Source: Panax quinquefolius (Eukaryota > Streptophyta > Magnoliopsida > Apiales > Araliaceae). Taken from it: 64,000 nt of DNA. The translations under genes and the position numbers were made by a program. The notes under the pieces were generated by a model, which saw only the letters and a list, made by a program, of their open reading frames with translations, had not been told where the DNA came from and made no database searches. Positions 10,609 through 22,601 of this stretch are shown piece by piece; position 1 is the first letter of the stretch; the number at the start of each line of letters is the position of its first letter. The DNA lies in the NCBI GenBank assembly GCA_020205615.1, contig CM035170.1, positions 117,561,674 through 117,625,673 on the forward strand, in the 5' to 3' direction.

Positions 10609-13305
10609 TGTGACGCCCCAAAATAGGTATACACAACACCCATTACGAGTCGCCAAATACGTAGTATGAGAAGCAAACTACAACTTCAATAATACAAATG
10701 TCGGTGTGAAATACGACAATATATATAATGAGTTTAAATATAATATTGTCTTCTAGACAATATCCACACGCAAATAAATCCCCATCATAATTATTGATAC
10801 ATTATTTTACAAAAATGGTGAGGACTACTAAACAACTCTCTCAGAACCTTCATTCCATACCCGACTAAGACTCGCATACATTCTCGCCTCCCGAGAAAAA
10901 AATGGAACAACAAGGAAAAGGGTGAGCTCAACTAGCCCAAAGAAGAATACTATGACTAAGATAATATACAACAAATTATCGTTAGTCTCCAACAGGAAAA
11001 ATCGATAGAATACAATAGCACAACAAGTTTCAGATCAATATTCGCAATGGAAATAATAATTCATGTAAGAGTTACGTAGAGAATGAAATCTACTATAATC
11101 TATGAATTTAATGAGTCCATCATCAATATTTTATCCTCGTAACATCAATCAATATTCATCTCAAATCAAATATTTATCTTTGCACACAGCCAAAGATATT
11201 CATCAATCTATTATGTTCATCATAACACCTGCTCATCTTTGCACTAAAGGCCAAAGATATTCATCGATCGAATATGTTCATTTAAACACTGCTCATCTTC
11301 GTGACTACTACGGCCAAAGATATTCTTCAGAAATCATTCATCTTTGCACTTCTGTGCCAAAGATATTCAATAATATCATCATTTAAGATCGAGGATGATG
11401 AAAATATTTTTAAAAAGCGAATCCGGTGAAACAAAATGACAAGAATTAAGGATTAAGGATTCGTACTTTTGTTTTATCCATGTTCAAAAATACCTCAAAA
11501 TAATCATAGTGGTGTAAAATTCAAGAATGATCAAAACATGGATACAATCGTAGCTAGTATCCGTAATAGATATTTTGGACGAAAAGAAGAAATTTTATTT
11601 TTCGATGAATAATCTTACGATATCGTGAATAAGGTCAGATATCGTGAATAAGGCCAGTACACGTGAATAAGTAATCTGACACCAAAAGATAGAAATTCCA
11701 CAAAAACATCTTCACGCTTCATTGAATAGTACTCGTGAATAAGTAACTCGTGAATAGTAACTCATGAATAGTAACTCGTGAATAGTAACTCATGAATAGT
11801 AACCCCGAGCATGAAAAAGTTCCAAATTTGATAAAACTTCAGATCAACATTTCAAAGATAATGATATTGAAGAAATAATATCATTACGAAAAATAATATC
11901 CATCCTTACCTCAAAGAATCATTACTTGAATGAAAGGTCGGAAGTGATCTTTGAATGAAACTCAGATCTTTGAGCAAGAACTCTCAATATATCTAAATAC
12001 TCACAAAATACGCTCAATAATATAGAGAGAGAAAGAGAGAAAACTTGTTTACGGTGTGATTTTCAATTCTAACTTAATTTCTCTATTTATAGGAAAATGT
12101 TAAGACGTCGAAAGCGGACTTAACTCAAGAACGATGGCTTTACTCGCTACTTATTCCCATCCACCACATTTGAAAATTCAATTGAGCACATTTCTCACCA
12201 ACCAAAAGTGGGGCCCACCAATTCTAGAATTTTCCATCAAAATCATTTATAACTAATTTCGAATCATCACCTCTTAAAATTCATAATAAATTATACGCTC
12301 ATCTTTAACGGTTCAAAATTTGTGGACATATACTCAACTTATATATGTATAACATATCCAAAAATTACAACGATCCAACGGTGGATTAAATATTATAACT
12401 CACACAATAAAGTTGTAATAACAGATTTGATCTTTTAATACCTCCAATCAAACAAAATACAAATAAAACATCTCAAAGATTAATTCCTTCATTAATAACC
12501 ACATAAATAAATCCATCATTTATATTCATATAAAATAAATATTTCCTTATCATATGAATCAATAATTAATTATTCACAAATAATATTACGAGAATCACAT
12601 TTATGACAATGTGTGCTCCTCGGAAAGAGGGCTTTCAATAAGGATCTCTCCTTCATTGGCGCAATTAGGTGACCAACCTCTCCTTAGATGAGAACTTTCT
12701 AGACATTGCCAATAATGTTATCTAATAATATTATTCAAATAATATGAATTATTGATCCGATAATGGAAAAAAATCGCAAAGTGACAATTATTCAAACAAT
12801 GAATAATATAAAATACCAACGCAGCAATTATTGAATCAAAAAAATAAACTATTGAATAAGTAATTATCGTAATAATTATTGAGTAGTGCCTTTCTACGTA
12901 AGAATCAATAATTGATGCAATACTGGTGTCTTCTTTGTTCAACAACGCGTGATTAGTGTGTTTTAACCACCGGGTATTCCAACAAGATAACGGTAACAAT
13001 TACGCCGTTATTTTTAAACAACTTATATTTGTCGTTTTCCTCATCCAATCGCTTTCACATTATGGGCTCAGCATACGGTCATTTGCTTGGCATTTAATAT
13101 TCCCGAATATTCAAAGCGATTGAATATTCCACGACCAAACGAATATTCCCAAACAAAAATGAATATTTTATAACCACTTGCTTATTTTGAAATATTTCAT
13201 GTATTTTACCCCTAACTATCCACATTAATCAAATCAACCCTTACTATTTCAAAATAATAAATAAAGGAAATTCCTTTTTATTTAAAAAAATTTGGGGTCT
13301 TCATA
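10609..13305 (-). mobile_element. Solo LTR of the same Gypsy family, inserted in reverse orientation
   Basis: Reverse complement of the element-1 LTR from end to end: it starts TGTGACGCCCCAAAATAGG (complement of the LTR 3' end) and ends TTTGGGGTCTTCATA (complement of TGTAAGACCCC, slightly decayed). No primer binding site, polypurine tract or coding sequence accompanies it, and TATGA flanks both sides, so it is a solo LTR left by LTR-LTR recombination of a nested copy. It splits the host leader between the primer binding site and gag. It also carries a local expansion of (ACTCGTGAATAGTA)n at about 11630-11815 not present in the 5' LTR. Confidence 0.88.
11728..11805. repeat. Minisatellite in the inverted solo LTR
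   Basis: About five tandem units of a 14-16 bp repeat, ACTCGTGAATAGTA / ACTCATGAATAGTA, private to this LTR copy. Confidence 0.75.
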
Positions 13306-13310
13306 TATGA
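13306..13310. repeat. Right TSD (TATGA) of inverted solo LTR
   Basis: TATGA, matching 10604-10608. Removing the insertion plus one TSD restores a continuous leader from primer binding site to gag. Confidence 0.6.
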
Positions 13311-13469
13311 TCTCTGGCGGAGATCGGGGAATAGAACTAGGAGGAGAGGCGAGTAAATCCTTGCTAGTGTGTCCTACCTAAGCTTAATTGTTAGTTGGTC
13401 AAGATATAAGGATATTATGTGATATATTGATTTCCTTAATTAACCCTTGTTTTATACATGTATTTGAGA

Positions 13470-14690
13470 ATGTCGACCGAGAATATTAACAATGGAAATG
13501 AGACCGTGGAGACGCTTTGTACTCACCAACGAGGAGAAGCGCGGCAACAGTGGCAATGTTCCTCCTGTGAACAACACCACCGAAAGCGTAGATGATGAAT
13601 GAGGGATGTTTAGAAGTTTTTGCGGTTCATGCAAAATCGACGAGGAGACTCGTATTCAAAATCTGGAGGAAATGATAGCAATTCACGGGTTGTCACAACC
13701 AAGCGATTCAAAGAGTTGGGACCACGAATTTAAAGGAAAGCGGATCCGATCATGGCGGAAACATGGGTCAAGCAAATTACCAAGATATTCGATGTCTTGG
13801 GATGCACGGAGAACAGAAGGTTCCATTCGCCACCTTTATGTTAAAAGTGGCGAAGCGGCAGACTTCGGTGGGAGTCGTGAAGCGTACCCATCCAAACGCA
13901 CTCAAAGATGTCTTGGGAGGCGTTTCAGAAGCTATTTAATGACAAATACTTTCACGAAAGTGTTCGTCGTATGAAGGAAGTGGAGTTCATCGATTGGAAC
14001 AAAACAATACGTAGCGGTGTCTCGAAGACGAGACAAAGTTTGCAGAGTTATCCAAGTTTCAGACCTCATTTGGCGGAGAATGAGGAACGTATGACGCGCG
14101 GATGTTTCGAGAGGTTTGAAACCGGCAGATACGACAATATCTCATTTCTCATAAATTTTCTCTCTATTCGGATGTTGTTAACGTGGCTCAATTGTTAGAA
14201 GCGAGATAACGAGTATATTCAACCAAGGACCATAACGAGGATCGTACCAGAGATAGCGATCAATGAATAATGATAACCCGGCGGAGAAAAAACAGACGGA
14301 CAAAATGGTAACCACTCTGGTGGTAATCATGGCCGTGAAAATAGAAGAAAGCGAGTGGGAGGAGATTTTAAAAGAGGAGATTTAACAACGACCGTATGAA
14401 GACGATGCAGTCTTAATGAAGAATCGGTTCTAAGGGAGGAGAACGACCACCCGGTCGTATATGCTATAAATGCGGAAAGAGGACATATTAGTCCAAACTG
14501 TCCACAACAGATTCAAGGTATGCTATAATTGTGGAAAGGAAGGACATATCGCTTCGAGATTATGCGAGCGAAACCTAGTTAATGAGGCGGTGACTCAAAA
14601 GATCGTCGAGAAAAAGTCAAAGTCAACGATTCCGGAAGAAGCGTTTGTTGTATTTGGTCATAATGCGAGAACCCAAACAAGGTGATCACG
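13470..14690 (+). pseudogene. gag remnant of Gypsy element 1
   Basis: A frame opens at ATG 13470 (MSTENINNGNETVETL..) after a 165-bp leader and breaks within 150 bp; capsid-like pieces continue in alternating frames. Near the 3' end are two consecutive zinc-knuckle motifs. The first, near 14461, is CYKCGK then a frameshift. The second, at 14518-14562, is CYNCGKEGHIASRLC, with one residue more than the CX2CX4HX4C consensus, probably from an indel. Gag forms the particle and the knuckles bind RNA. The remnant cannot make a full protein. Confidence 0.75.
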
Positions 14691-15240
14691 GGTAAAGTTT
14701 ATTTATAAATTCTTGCGAAGTTTATACCTTACTTGATACTGGGGTCTTTACCCATTCATTTATCTCTCCGCATGTGCTCAACGTTTAAAGTTGACTCAGG
14801 ATAAATTAGACTTTGACCTATCTGTGGAAACTCCGTTAGGAGAAACTTTCATCACATCCACTGTTTATAAATCTTGTTTGATTCAAGTTGGCACCATCAC
14901 CTTACCGTTGAATTTTATCTCTTTAAAGATACTTGTTTTTGATGTGATTTTAGGGATTGATTGGTTAACTACTCATCATGCCAAAATTGATTGTTTTCGT
15001 AAGGTTGTTAGTTTTCATATTCTAACCTTGACTTTGTTATTTAATTCAAGCAACTAAACCATTAAAATCAATCACCATCATATCTAATCATAAAGCTATT
15101 CGTTTATTGAAAAACGGATGTCAAGCTTTCTTAGCCCATGTTATGGATTTGAATAAAGACACGTCAAATTTGAATAATATTTCTGTTGTTATTGACTTTC
15201 TTGGCGTATTTCTAGAAGAACTTACGGTTCTACCCCTTAA
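14691..15240 (+). pseudogene. Aspartic protease and linker remnant of Gypsy element 1
   Basis: A retroviral-type protease is recognisable by LDTG (near 14728) followed by SFIS and then, in the frame 14791-15055, ..LTQDKLDFDLSVETPLGETF.. and the second signature VILGIDWL. After a stop at 15055 the linker to RT follows in another frame (..VVIDFLGVFLEEL..). It would have processed the Gag-Pol precursor. Frames are broken on both sides. Confidence 0.75.
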
Positions 15241-15880
15241 GGCGTGAAGTTGAATTCTTTATTGATCTTGAACAGCACAAAGCCCATTTCTAAAACCCCA
15301 TATCGAATGGCTCTATTGAACTTCAGTGGAGTTAAAGGTCCAACTACGAGAATTGTTGGACATCGGTTTCATTCGTCCCAAGACATCTCCTTGGGGTGCT
15401 CTGTTTTTATTTGTAAAGAAGAAAGACGGGAGTATGCGACTTTGTATTGATTATCGGAATTGAACCATGTCACCATCAAGAATAGGTATCCTCTACCTCG
15501 TATTGATGACTTGTTTGACCCGATTGCTAGAGGGCACAATTCTTTTCAAAAATCGATCTTCGATTCGGATATCATCATTTGAAGATTAATCGAGGATATT
15601 CCAAAGACCGCCCGAGAACTCGGTATGGGCATTATGAATTCTTTAGTCGTGTCTTTCGGACTAACTAATGCTCTACGCGGCTTTCATGGATATGATGAAC
15701 CAAGTATTCAAGGAATATTTGGATCAATTCGTTGTTGTCTTTATTGATGACATCCTCATATATTCCAAAAGTCAGTGAAGATCATGAGCACCATTTGAAA
15801 TTTGGTACTCAAAAGGCTTCGTGAAAACCAACTATATGCTAAATTGAAGAAATGCGAGTTCGGCGAGGAAGTAGCATTTC
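15240..15880 (+). pseudogene. Reverse transcriptase remnant of Gypsy element 1
   Basis: Recognisable blocks in order, spread over several frames: KPISKTPYRMA (about 15280), SMRLCIDYR (15430-15455), [13 protein letters not shown] (about 15480), FGLTNAP (about 15655), the catalytic FIDD (15740-15751) with ILIYSKS, and [16 protein letters not shown]. The catalytic Asp pair is preserved although the frame is interrupted several times. Confidence 0.85.
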
Positions 15881-16139
15881 TTGGGCATGTGGTGTCAAAA
15901 CATGGAGTATCTGTTGATCCAAGCGAAGATTGAAGCAATCAAAGTTGGGAGCAAATGTAAGTCGGTGATCAAGCACGTAGTTTTTGGGCTTATTTGGTTA
16001 TTATCGGAGATTCGTGGAAGGGTTTTCTCGAATCGCTACTCCATTAACCCAACTAACTTCGGAAGGATATAAAATTCGTTTGGAGTGAAGAACGCGAGAA
16101 GAGTTTCCAAGAACTTAAGAGAGACTTATTTCTAAGACT

Positions 16140-16520
16140 GTTCTAACAATACCATCTGGTTCGGATGGATTTGTTATCTCAAATGATGCTTCGGGTAAAG
16201 GGTTAGGATGCGCTCTCATGCAACGTGGGAAAGTCATACTTTATGCCTCATGACAACTTAAAGAGTATGAGAGGAATTATCCTACTCGTGATTCAGAGTT
16301 AGCGGCCAATCGTTTTTTATTAAAGATATGGAGGCACTATCTATATGGGGAGAAAGTGGAGATATATTCGGACCATAAAAGCCTTAAATATTTCTTCACT
16401 CAAAAGAACTCAACATCTTTGCAATGACGTTGGCTCGAGCTATTGAAAGACTACGACTACACTATTCAATACCATCCCAGTAAAGCGAACGTGGTAGCCG
16501 ACGCATTGAGTAGAAGATCA
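16140..16520 (+). pseudogene. RNase H remnant of Gypsy element 1
   Basis: Pieces [55 protein letters not shown] and the end signature [11 protein letters not shown] are readable between about 16180 and 16515, with frame breaks. This domain degrades the RNA strand during cDNA synthesis. Confidence 0.8.
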
Positions 16521-16759
16521 TATCGCGGGAATAAGTGCGATGATGTCAAGTATACGCGTAGAGCCAACTTTAATAGAAAAAGTTAAGGTCGCTTTCAAGC
16601 CACCCAGGCTTGGGTGATGCGCATGTATGAAGAAAGTAAATCTGAAGGAGCTATTCCAAGCGAGAATTGATGAAGAAGGAATACTTGAGTCTACTCCGGA
16701 CTTTGTGTCCCTAACGACTACGATTTGAAGTACAAGATTATGATGGAGGCAACACAATA

Positions 16760-17640
16760 CACCATTTGCAATCCATCTCGGAAGTACTAAAATGTATCGT
16801 GATCTTGACATACATTTTGGTGGAACAATATGAAGAGAGAGATTGCAAAGTTTATCTCGATGTGTTTAACTTGTCAACGTGTAAAAGCGGAGCATCTAGT
16901 ACCTAAGGGTCCATTGCAACCACTTGAGATTCGAAATGGAAGTGGGAACACATTACCTTGGATTTCGCACGGGTCTTCCTACGGTTTCTCAAGGCATCAA
17001 TGATATTTGGGTTATTGTTGATAGATTAACCAAGTCTCGCTTTCATTTCTTGCCGACACGGAGACTTATTCACTTGAGCGTCTTCTTTAGTATATGACGT
17101 GAATGAGATTGTGAGGTTGCATGGCATGCCTGTATCCATAGTTTGGATCGTGACCCAAGATTCACTTCAAGATTTTGGGTTAGCTTGCAAAAAGCTATGG
17201 GCGCGGATTTGCGATTTAGTTTAAGCATACCATCCTCAAGCAGACGGACAATCGAAAGGACTATTCAAACTCTTCAAGATTTATTAAGACTCGTGTCCCA
17301 GACTTCAAGGCGGTTAGGATAAGTATTTACCATTGGTGGAATTCTCCTACAACAACGATTATCGAGCAAGTATATAGGTGTGGCTCCATTGAAGCATTAT
17401 ATGGGACGAAAATGTCGATTCTCCAATATGTTGGGATGAGGTGGGTGAAGCAACATTGTTGGGACCCGAAAGTTAAGACGATACGACTCACCGAAAAGAT
17501 TCAAATGATTCGACAACGATACAAAGCAAGCACAAGATCGACAAAAGAGTTATGCGGATCTTCATCGAAAGGACGTGGAATTTAGTGTGGGGATCGTGTA
17601 TTGTTGCATGAGTTGCTCCGTGGAAGGGAGTTACAAGATT
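16760..17640 (+). pseudogene. Integrase remnant of Gypsy element 1
   Basis: The zinc-binding region reads HLGSTKMYRD.. then REIAKFISMCLTCQRVKAEH (16760-16895). The catalytic core begins with LDF and VIVDRLTKSRFHF (about 16955-17050), and the conserved HPQADGQS-type block is near 17229, again frameshifted. The core Asp-Asp-Glu motif is only partly recoverable. Confidence 0.75.
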
Positions 17641-18045
17641 TGGGAAGAGAGGAAAGCTCAATCCACGATTTATTGGTCCATTTCAAATTCTTGACCGAGT
17701 AGGAAATGTAGCATATAGACTTGCGTTACCTCCAAGTATGTCTCGTGTTCATAATGTGTTTCACATATCTTTACTTCGTAAATATGTGAAAGACCCAAAC
17801 CACGTTATTGAGTTAGAATCGGACGAGATAGCCGAAGACTTAACGTATGAGGAGGTACTGTCAAGATCTTAGATGGGAAGGAGCACGCCCTACACGTATG
17901 AAAGGTCATACCACAAGTTAAAGTTTTGTGGAGGAATCATGCTTTATAGAGGAAATGACACGGGAATTGAAAGCGGAAATGAAAGCGAGGTATCCTCACC
18001 TTTTGAAACACCAGTACGTGACGTCGATTTCGAGGACGAAATTTA
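17640..18045 (+). pseudogene. Integrase C-terminus with chromodomain-like tail
   Basis: The segment [20 protein letters not shown].., [15 protein letters not shown] (about 17655-17795) is typical of chromovirus integrases. It is followed by a frameshifted tail with VKVLWRN- and AEMKARYPHLL-like blocks (about 17920-18010), the place of the chromodomain that directs integration. It ends just before the polypurine tract. Confidence 0.75.
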
Positions 18046-18048
18046 ATA

Positions 18049-18059
18049 AGGAGGGAGGT
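18049..18059 (+). other. Polypurine tract of Gypsy element 1
   Basis: AGGAGGGAGGT directly before the 3' LTR; it primes plus-strand synthesis. Confidence 0.75.
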
Positions 18060-20682
18060 TGTAAGACCCCAACTTATTATTAATGAAATTTAATTTTCTC
18101 TATTTATTATTTTGAAATAGTAAGGGTTGATGTGATTAATGTGGATAGTTTAGGGTAAAATACGCAAATATTTCAAAATAAGCAAGTGGTTATAAAATAT
18201 TCATTGTTGTTAACCGGAAATATTCGTTTGGTCGTGGAATATTAAATCTTTGTCGGGAATATTAAATAAATGCACAAGTAGTATGATATATGTGGGCCCC
18301 ATAACTGAAAGCGATTGGATGAAGAAAGCGACAAATATAAGTTGGTTAAAAATAGCGGCAGTAGTTGTTACCATTAATCTTTGTTAAAATACTAAATTGG
18401 TTAAAACACGATGATACTTGCGGTATTGCACCAATTATTGATTCTTACGTAAGAAGGCACTACTCAATAATGGTTACGATAATTCTTATTCGGTATTTTA
18501 TTTTATTGATTCAATAATTTCTTTGCGTTGATATTTTATATTCTTTGTTGTTTTGATAATTGTCATTACACAATATTTTTCATTATCGAAGCTAATAATT
18601 CATATTATCTGAATAATATTATTAGATAACATTATTGGCAATGTCTAGAAAGTTACTGCTCAAGGAGGTTTGGTGGTACCTAATTGCGGCCAAGAAGAGA
18701 GAAATTCTTATTGGAAAGCCCCTCTTCCTGCAAGCTGCGCTGGTTGTCAATATTGTGATTCTGTAATATTATTTGTGAATAATTAATTATTGATTCATAT
18801 GATGAGGAAAATATTGATTTTTTGTGGATATAGATGGAGAAAAATTTTAATGTGACAATTGTTGAAAATTAAAATTTTATCTTTTACGATAAAATAATTC
18901 ATTTAAATATATTATTATATTTTAATAATATAATAATGGTGATATTTTTACAACGAATGTGAGATATATGAGTATCTGAGGAGGAAGAGTATTTTGTTGC
19001 AATAAATATTTAAAACATGTTAAACATGTCGGTGGACCCCATTTATTATGAAATTTGATTATACTTGTAAAATCGCTTTGTTTGTGGATTTGGTCAATTT
19101 ACATTTGGAATTTGGAAAAACTTTCTTCTGCAAAGTTGTAGAGAATTGAATTTCCTATAAAAAGTCGCGAGATTCGAATTTTTCTGATAAAAGGGCTATT
19201 TATTGTGAATTATTGAAGTTTCAAAGCTCCGAAATAATTGATTTTTGGAAGTTTTAATTATTTAAATTAAGAAAAACGTTTTTAATGTTTTGTCACATGG
19301 TGGCTGATGTCTTGGACCAAATTAGTGGGCGTAGGAAATTTGAAAAAATAATATTATTAATTTATTAAATTTTACTAACTTTTTGGTGTTCAAAGATTTT
19401 CCTATAAATAGGGTCTTGGGTTAGAATTAAAAATCACACCGTAAATCAAAGTTTCTCTCTATATTATCGAAGCGTATTCTTGTGAGTATTTTGAGTATAC
19501 TTTGAGTATTGTTAGGCGGTCTGCAAGTAAGTTCCCTTCAAAGACTATTTATATCTAGGTATTCAAATTAGAAATACTAATCTTTCGAGGTAAGGGATAT
19601 TATTTTTTCGAATGATATTATTTCTTCAATATCATTATGTTGAAATATTGATCTGAAGTTTTTATCAAAGTTTGAACTTTTGGTGTCTGAGTTATTCTTA
19701 TTCACGTATCGACCTTTATTCACGATATCGATTAATTATTATTCACAAATCTGACTATTTATCGAAAAATAAAATTTTTCTTTTCGTCCAAAATATCTAT
19801 TCCGGATACTAGCTTTGATTGTATCCATGTTTTGATCATTCTTGAATTTTACACCACCGCGATTATTTTTGAGGTATTTTGGACGTGAATAAAACAAAGT
19901 CGAATCCTTAATCCTTAATCCTTATCATTTTGTTTCACTTTGGATTCGTTTCTTTAAAAATATTTTCATCATCTTGATCTTAAATGATGATATTATGGAA
20001 TATCTTTTGCCTATATAGTGCAAAGATGAATGATTTCTGAAGAATATCTTTTGTCGTATAGTGCAAAGATGAGCAGTGTTTAGATGAACATGACCCGGTG
20101 ATGAATATCTTTGGCACGTAGTGCAAAGATGAATATGTGATTCGGATATATATTGATTGATGTTACGGGGATAAAAGATGAGCGATGAACTTTTAAATTC
20201 ATACATGGAAGATAGTAGTTTGCATTTCTACTTAACTCTTCTAATGAATTATTATTTTCACTGCGAATATTGATTTAAAATTTGTTGTCTATTGTATTCT
20301 ATTAGATTTTTCCCGTTGAAGACTAACGGTAATTTGTTGTATATTATCTTAGTCATAATATTCTTTTTCTTGAGTTAGTTGAGCTCACCCTTTTCCTTTT
20401 TGTTTCATTTTTCTTCTCGAGGAGGCGAGAATATAAGCGAGATCTAGAGTGGGGTTTGGAATGAAGGTTCTAGAGAGTTGTTTAGTAGTCCTCACCATTT
20501 TTGTAAAATAATGTATCAATAAATATGATGAGGATTTATTTGAGTATAGATATTGTCTAGAAGATAATATTTGTATTCAAACTCACAGTTTTATTGTTGT
20601 AATAATAAAAGTTGTAGTTGTTTCTGTACCATGTATTGACAACTCAAAATGGGTGATGTATACCTATTTTGGGGGCGTCACA
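18060..20682 (+). repeat. 3' LTR of Gypsy element 1
   Basis: TGTAAGACCCC to GGGGGCGTCACA, 2623 bp, the direct counterpart of 8002-10584. The TATA box is at 19402-19411. It is followed by the TSD GGGAG at 20683-20687. Confidence 0.92.
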
Positions 20683-20687
20683 GGGAG
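20683..20687. repeat. Right TSD (GGGAG) of Gypsy element 1
   Basis: Matches 7997-8001. Confidence 0.85.
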
Positions 20688-21701
20688 ACTATGCGGTTGG
20701 GGCACTAATTTGAAGCTTTTCTTTTTAAATTTTATTCAATAATAATTGTCTTTATTTACAAATTTCACTACTCGTTTATATTTTAAATAAGGCTTAAATA
20801 TAAATTATTACCCTAAACTATTACTCTTTTTTCAATTCGATGATTCGCATTTCAATTAGTTGATTAAACTTTTAATTTTTTCTACGTTCATTCGTTCAAT
20901 TAGAACTGCCATGACACAAATTAATGATGTGACACGGACATGTGGCATTTTAGTTTTGATGTATGAACAAAAAATAATTTTTTATTTAATTATTATCATT
21001 TTAATTAAGCAAAAGGATAAAAACATAACATATACTAATTATTAAAAAATAAAATTAAAATTAACCAATCTCCTCTCTCTTATTATTTATCGGTAGGTTG
21101 AGACCCAATTCAACTCAACAATGAAAATATAAGTGATTTTGCATTGAAGGCCCTTGATTGGACGTTTACATATACTTGTTTTATTGTTACTATTTTAAAT
21201 GTAATTTATTTAATCTATAAATTTAAATTATGTAATATTTGATCCGTTCTAAATTAAAATTTTCATATATTAATGTTAAGGGCATTTTGTGAATAAAAGT
21301 GAAATTTAGTAATCTCAGTTTTAATCTATGATTTTGCCCATAAAAGTTTTTAAAGAAAGTTGGATATAATTTCTTTATCATTTTCAAGTGTGATCTTTGA
21401 GAGTTAATTTATCATTCATTATTATATGGATTTAAGTTTTCAAATACTTAATTTTAATAGAACACATTGATATATAGATTTACTTCAAACAATTAATAAA
21501 ACCCACTTTAAATTTGGCTTAAATTCTAACACTTATTATCTCTCTGTTACACTGTTTTTTTATTTTAAAATGTACGAAAAGTAAAAAGATGAAAATTTTA
21601 AATTTTCATTCAATTCTCTTGATTGTATGACCCTTATAATATCGTCTACATATTAAATTTAAAATTTAAGTTTTTTTTCCTTCTTAAGAATTGCAGTAAC
21701 A

Positions 21702-21749
<48 letters not shown>

Positions 21750-22230
21750 AAACACTTTAAAATTTTCTATTCTATTCAAACTTAAATTTTACACTTTTTG
21801 TTGGTTAAAACTCAGATGCATAGTGTTAACTATTATTTGATGAGTACATATAATAAATCCTAACATTGCTACATTTTATTTCCATCTTTTTCTTATTTTA
21901 TTCTTTAATTTCATTTGTATCTCTTCTATTTATTATTCTTAATTGCTCATGTTTTCCCACTTGTTCCCTCTTGATCTAAAACTTTAGACTATCAAATTGT
22001 ACGCACATTATGCATTTATGTACACACATTATGCATGTAAATTTGTCTTGTTTCAAACTTCTGTTCAGTCCTCATGACTTCGTTTTACCTTCAATATTAA
22101 CCTAATGATTATTCCACTTTATTTCATAACTAATTATTGCTATCAAACACGTTGAATGCATTTATGTACACACATTATGCATTTATGCATGTATCTGGAC
22201 AACTGATGTACTTATCTGTGATAAATACTA
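20688..22230. other. AT-rich intergenic region with a MULE terminal repeat
   Basis: No supported gene. At 20791 GGCTTAAATATAAATTATTACCC.. repeats the terminal sequence of the MULE at 5161 and similarity runs about 100 bp inward; no partner end was found, so it is a truncated relic. An (AAT)n microsatellite lies at 21703-21748. Confidence 0.5.
21703..21748. repeat. (AAT)n microsatellite
   Basis: About 15 uninterrupted AAT/ATA units. Confidence 0.95.
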
Positions 22231-22599
22231 CTCCCTAAAATCCCAAATTATCTCATTTTTAAGCGAGTAAAAATTGTCCAATATCTCGCTTTTCAAGATT
22301 TCAATACATTTTTCCTTTGTTTCAAGTTTGCCCTTTTACCTTAATTGTTGATAATCATTCTTTCATTCAAGTCTCTCCTCTTTTTAAGATCCTTTCATAT
22401 AGTCACCGATAAGAATGTGATTCTTAAAGTTACGCTTCTTAAAAAGACTCTCACACACTTTTCCATGACAATCTCCTTTTACTAAAGCCTTAATAGCAGA
22501 AAACAAAAAATTAGCACATAAGGGTATTTTAATATTTTATCACACATATTAGTATGTGTGTACAACTTTAGAACAACAGATAATTTGGGACGGTGGTAG
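22231..22599. mobile_element. Stowaway-like MITE
   Basis: The left end CTCCCTAAAATCCCAAATTATCTC is inverted at the right as CAGATAATTTGGGACGGTGGTAG. Both are flanked by TA (22229-22230 and 22600-22601). Short size, TA target and CTCCCT..TCCCAAATTATC termini fit the Tc1/mariner-derived Stowaway class. No coding capacity. Confidence 0.75.
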
Positions 22600-22601
22600 T
22601 A

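Larger units (their letters stand above)
8002..20682 (+). mobile_element. Ty3/Gypsy LTR retrotransposon 1 (chromodomain type), with a nested inverted solo LTR
   Basis: A structurally complete element: 5' LTR (8002-10584), tRNA-Met-type primer binding site, gag-protease-RT-RNase H-integrase in that order, polypurine tract AGGAGGGAGGT, 3' LTR (18060-20682) and a 5-bp target duplication GGGAG. LTRs of about 2.6 kb start TGTAAGACCCC and end GGGGGCGTCACA. The domain order and the chromodomain-like C terminus (..AEMKARYPHLL near 17970) place it with chromoviruses, best fitting the Tekay/Del group; the clade is an inference from memory. The coding part is broken by many stops and frameshifts, so it is not autonomous. 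A 2.7-kb solo LTR of the same family is inserted in reverse orientation at 10609-13305. Confidence 0.93.
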
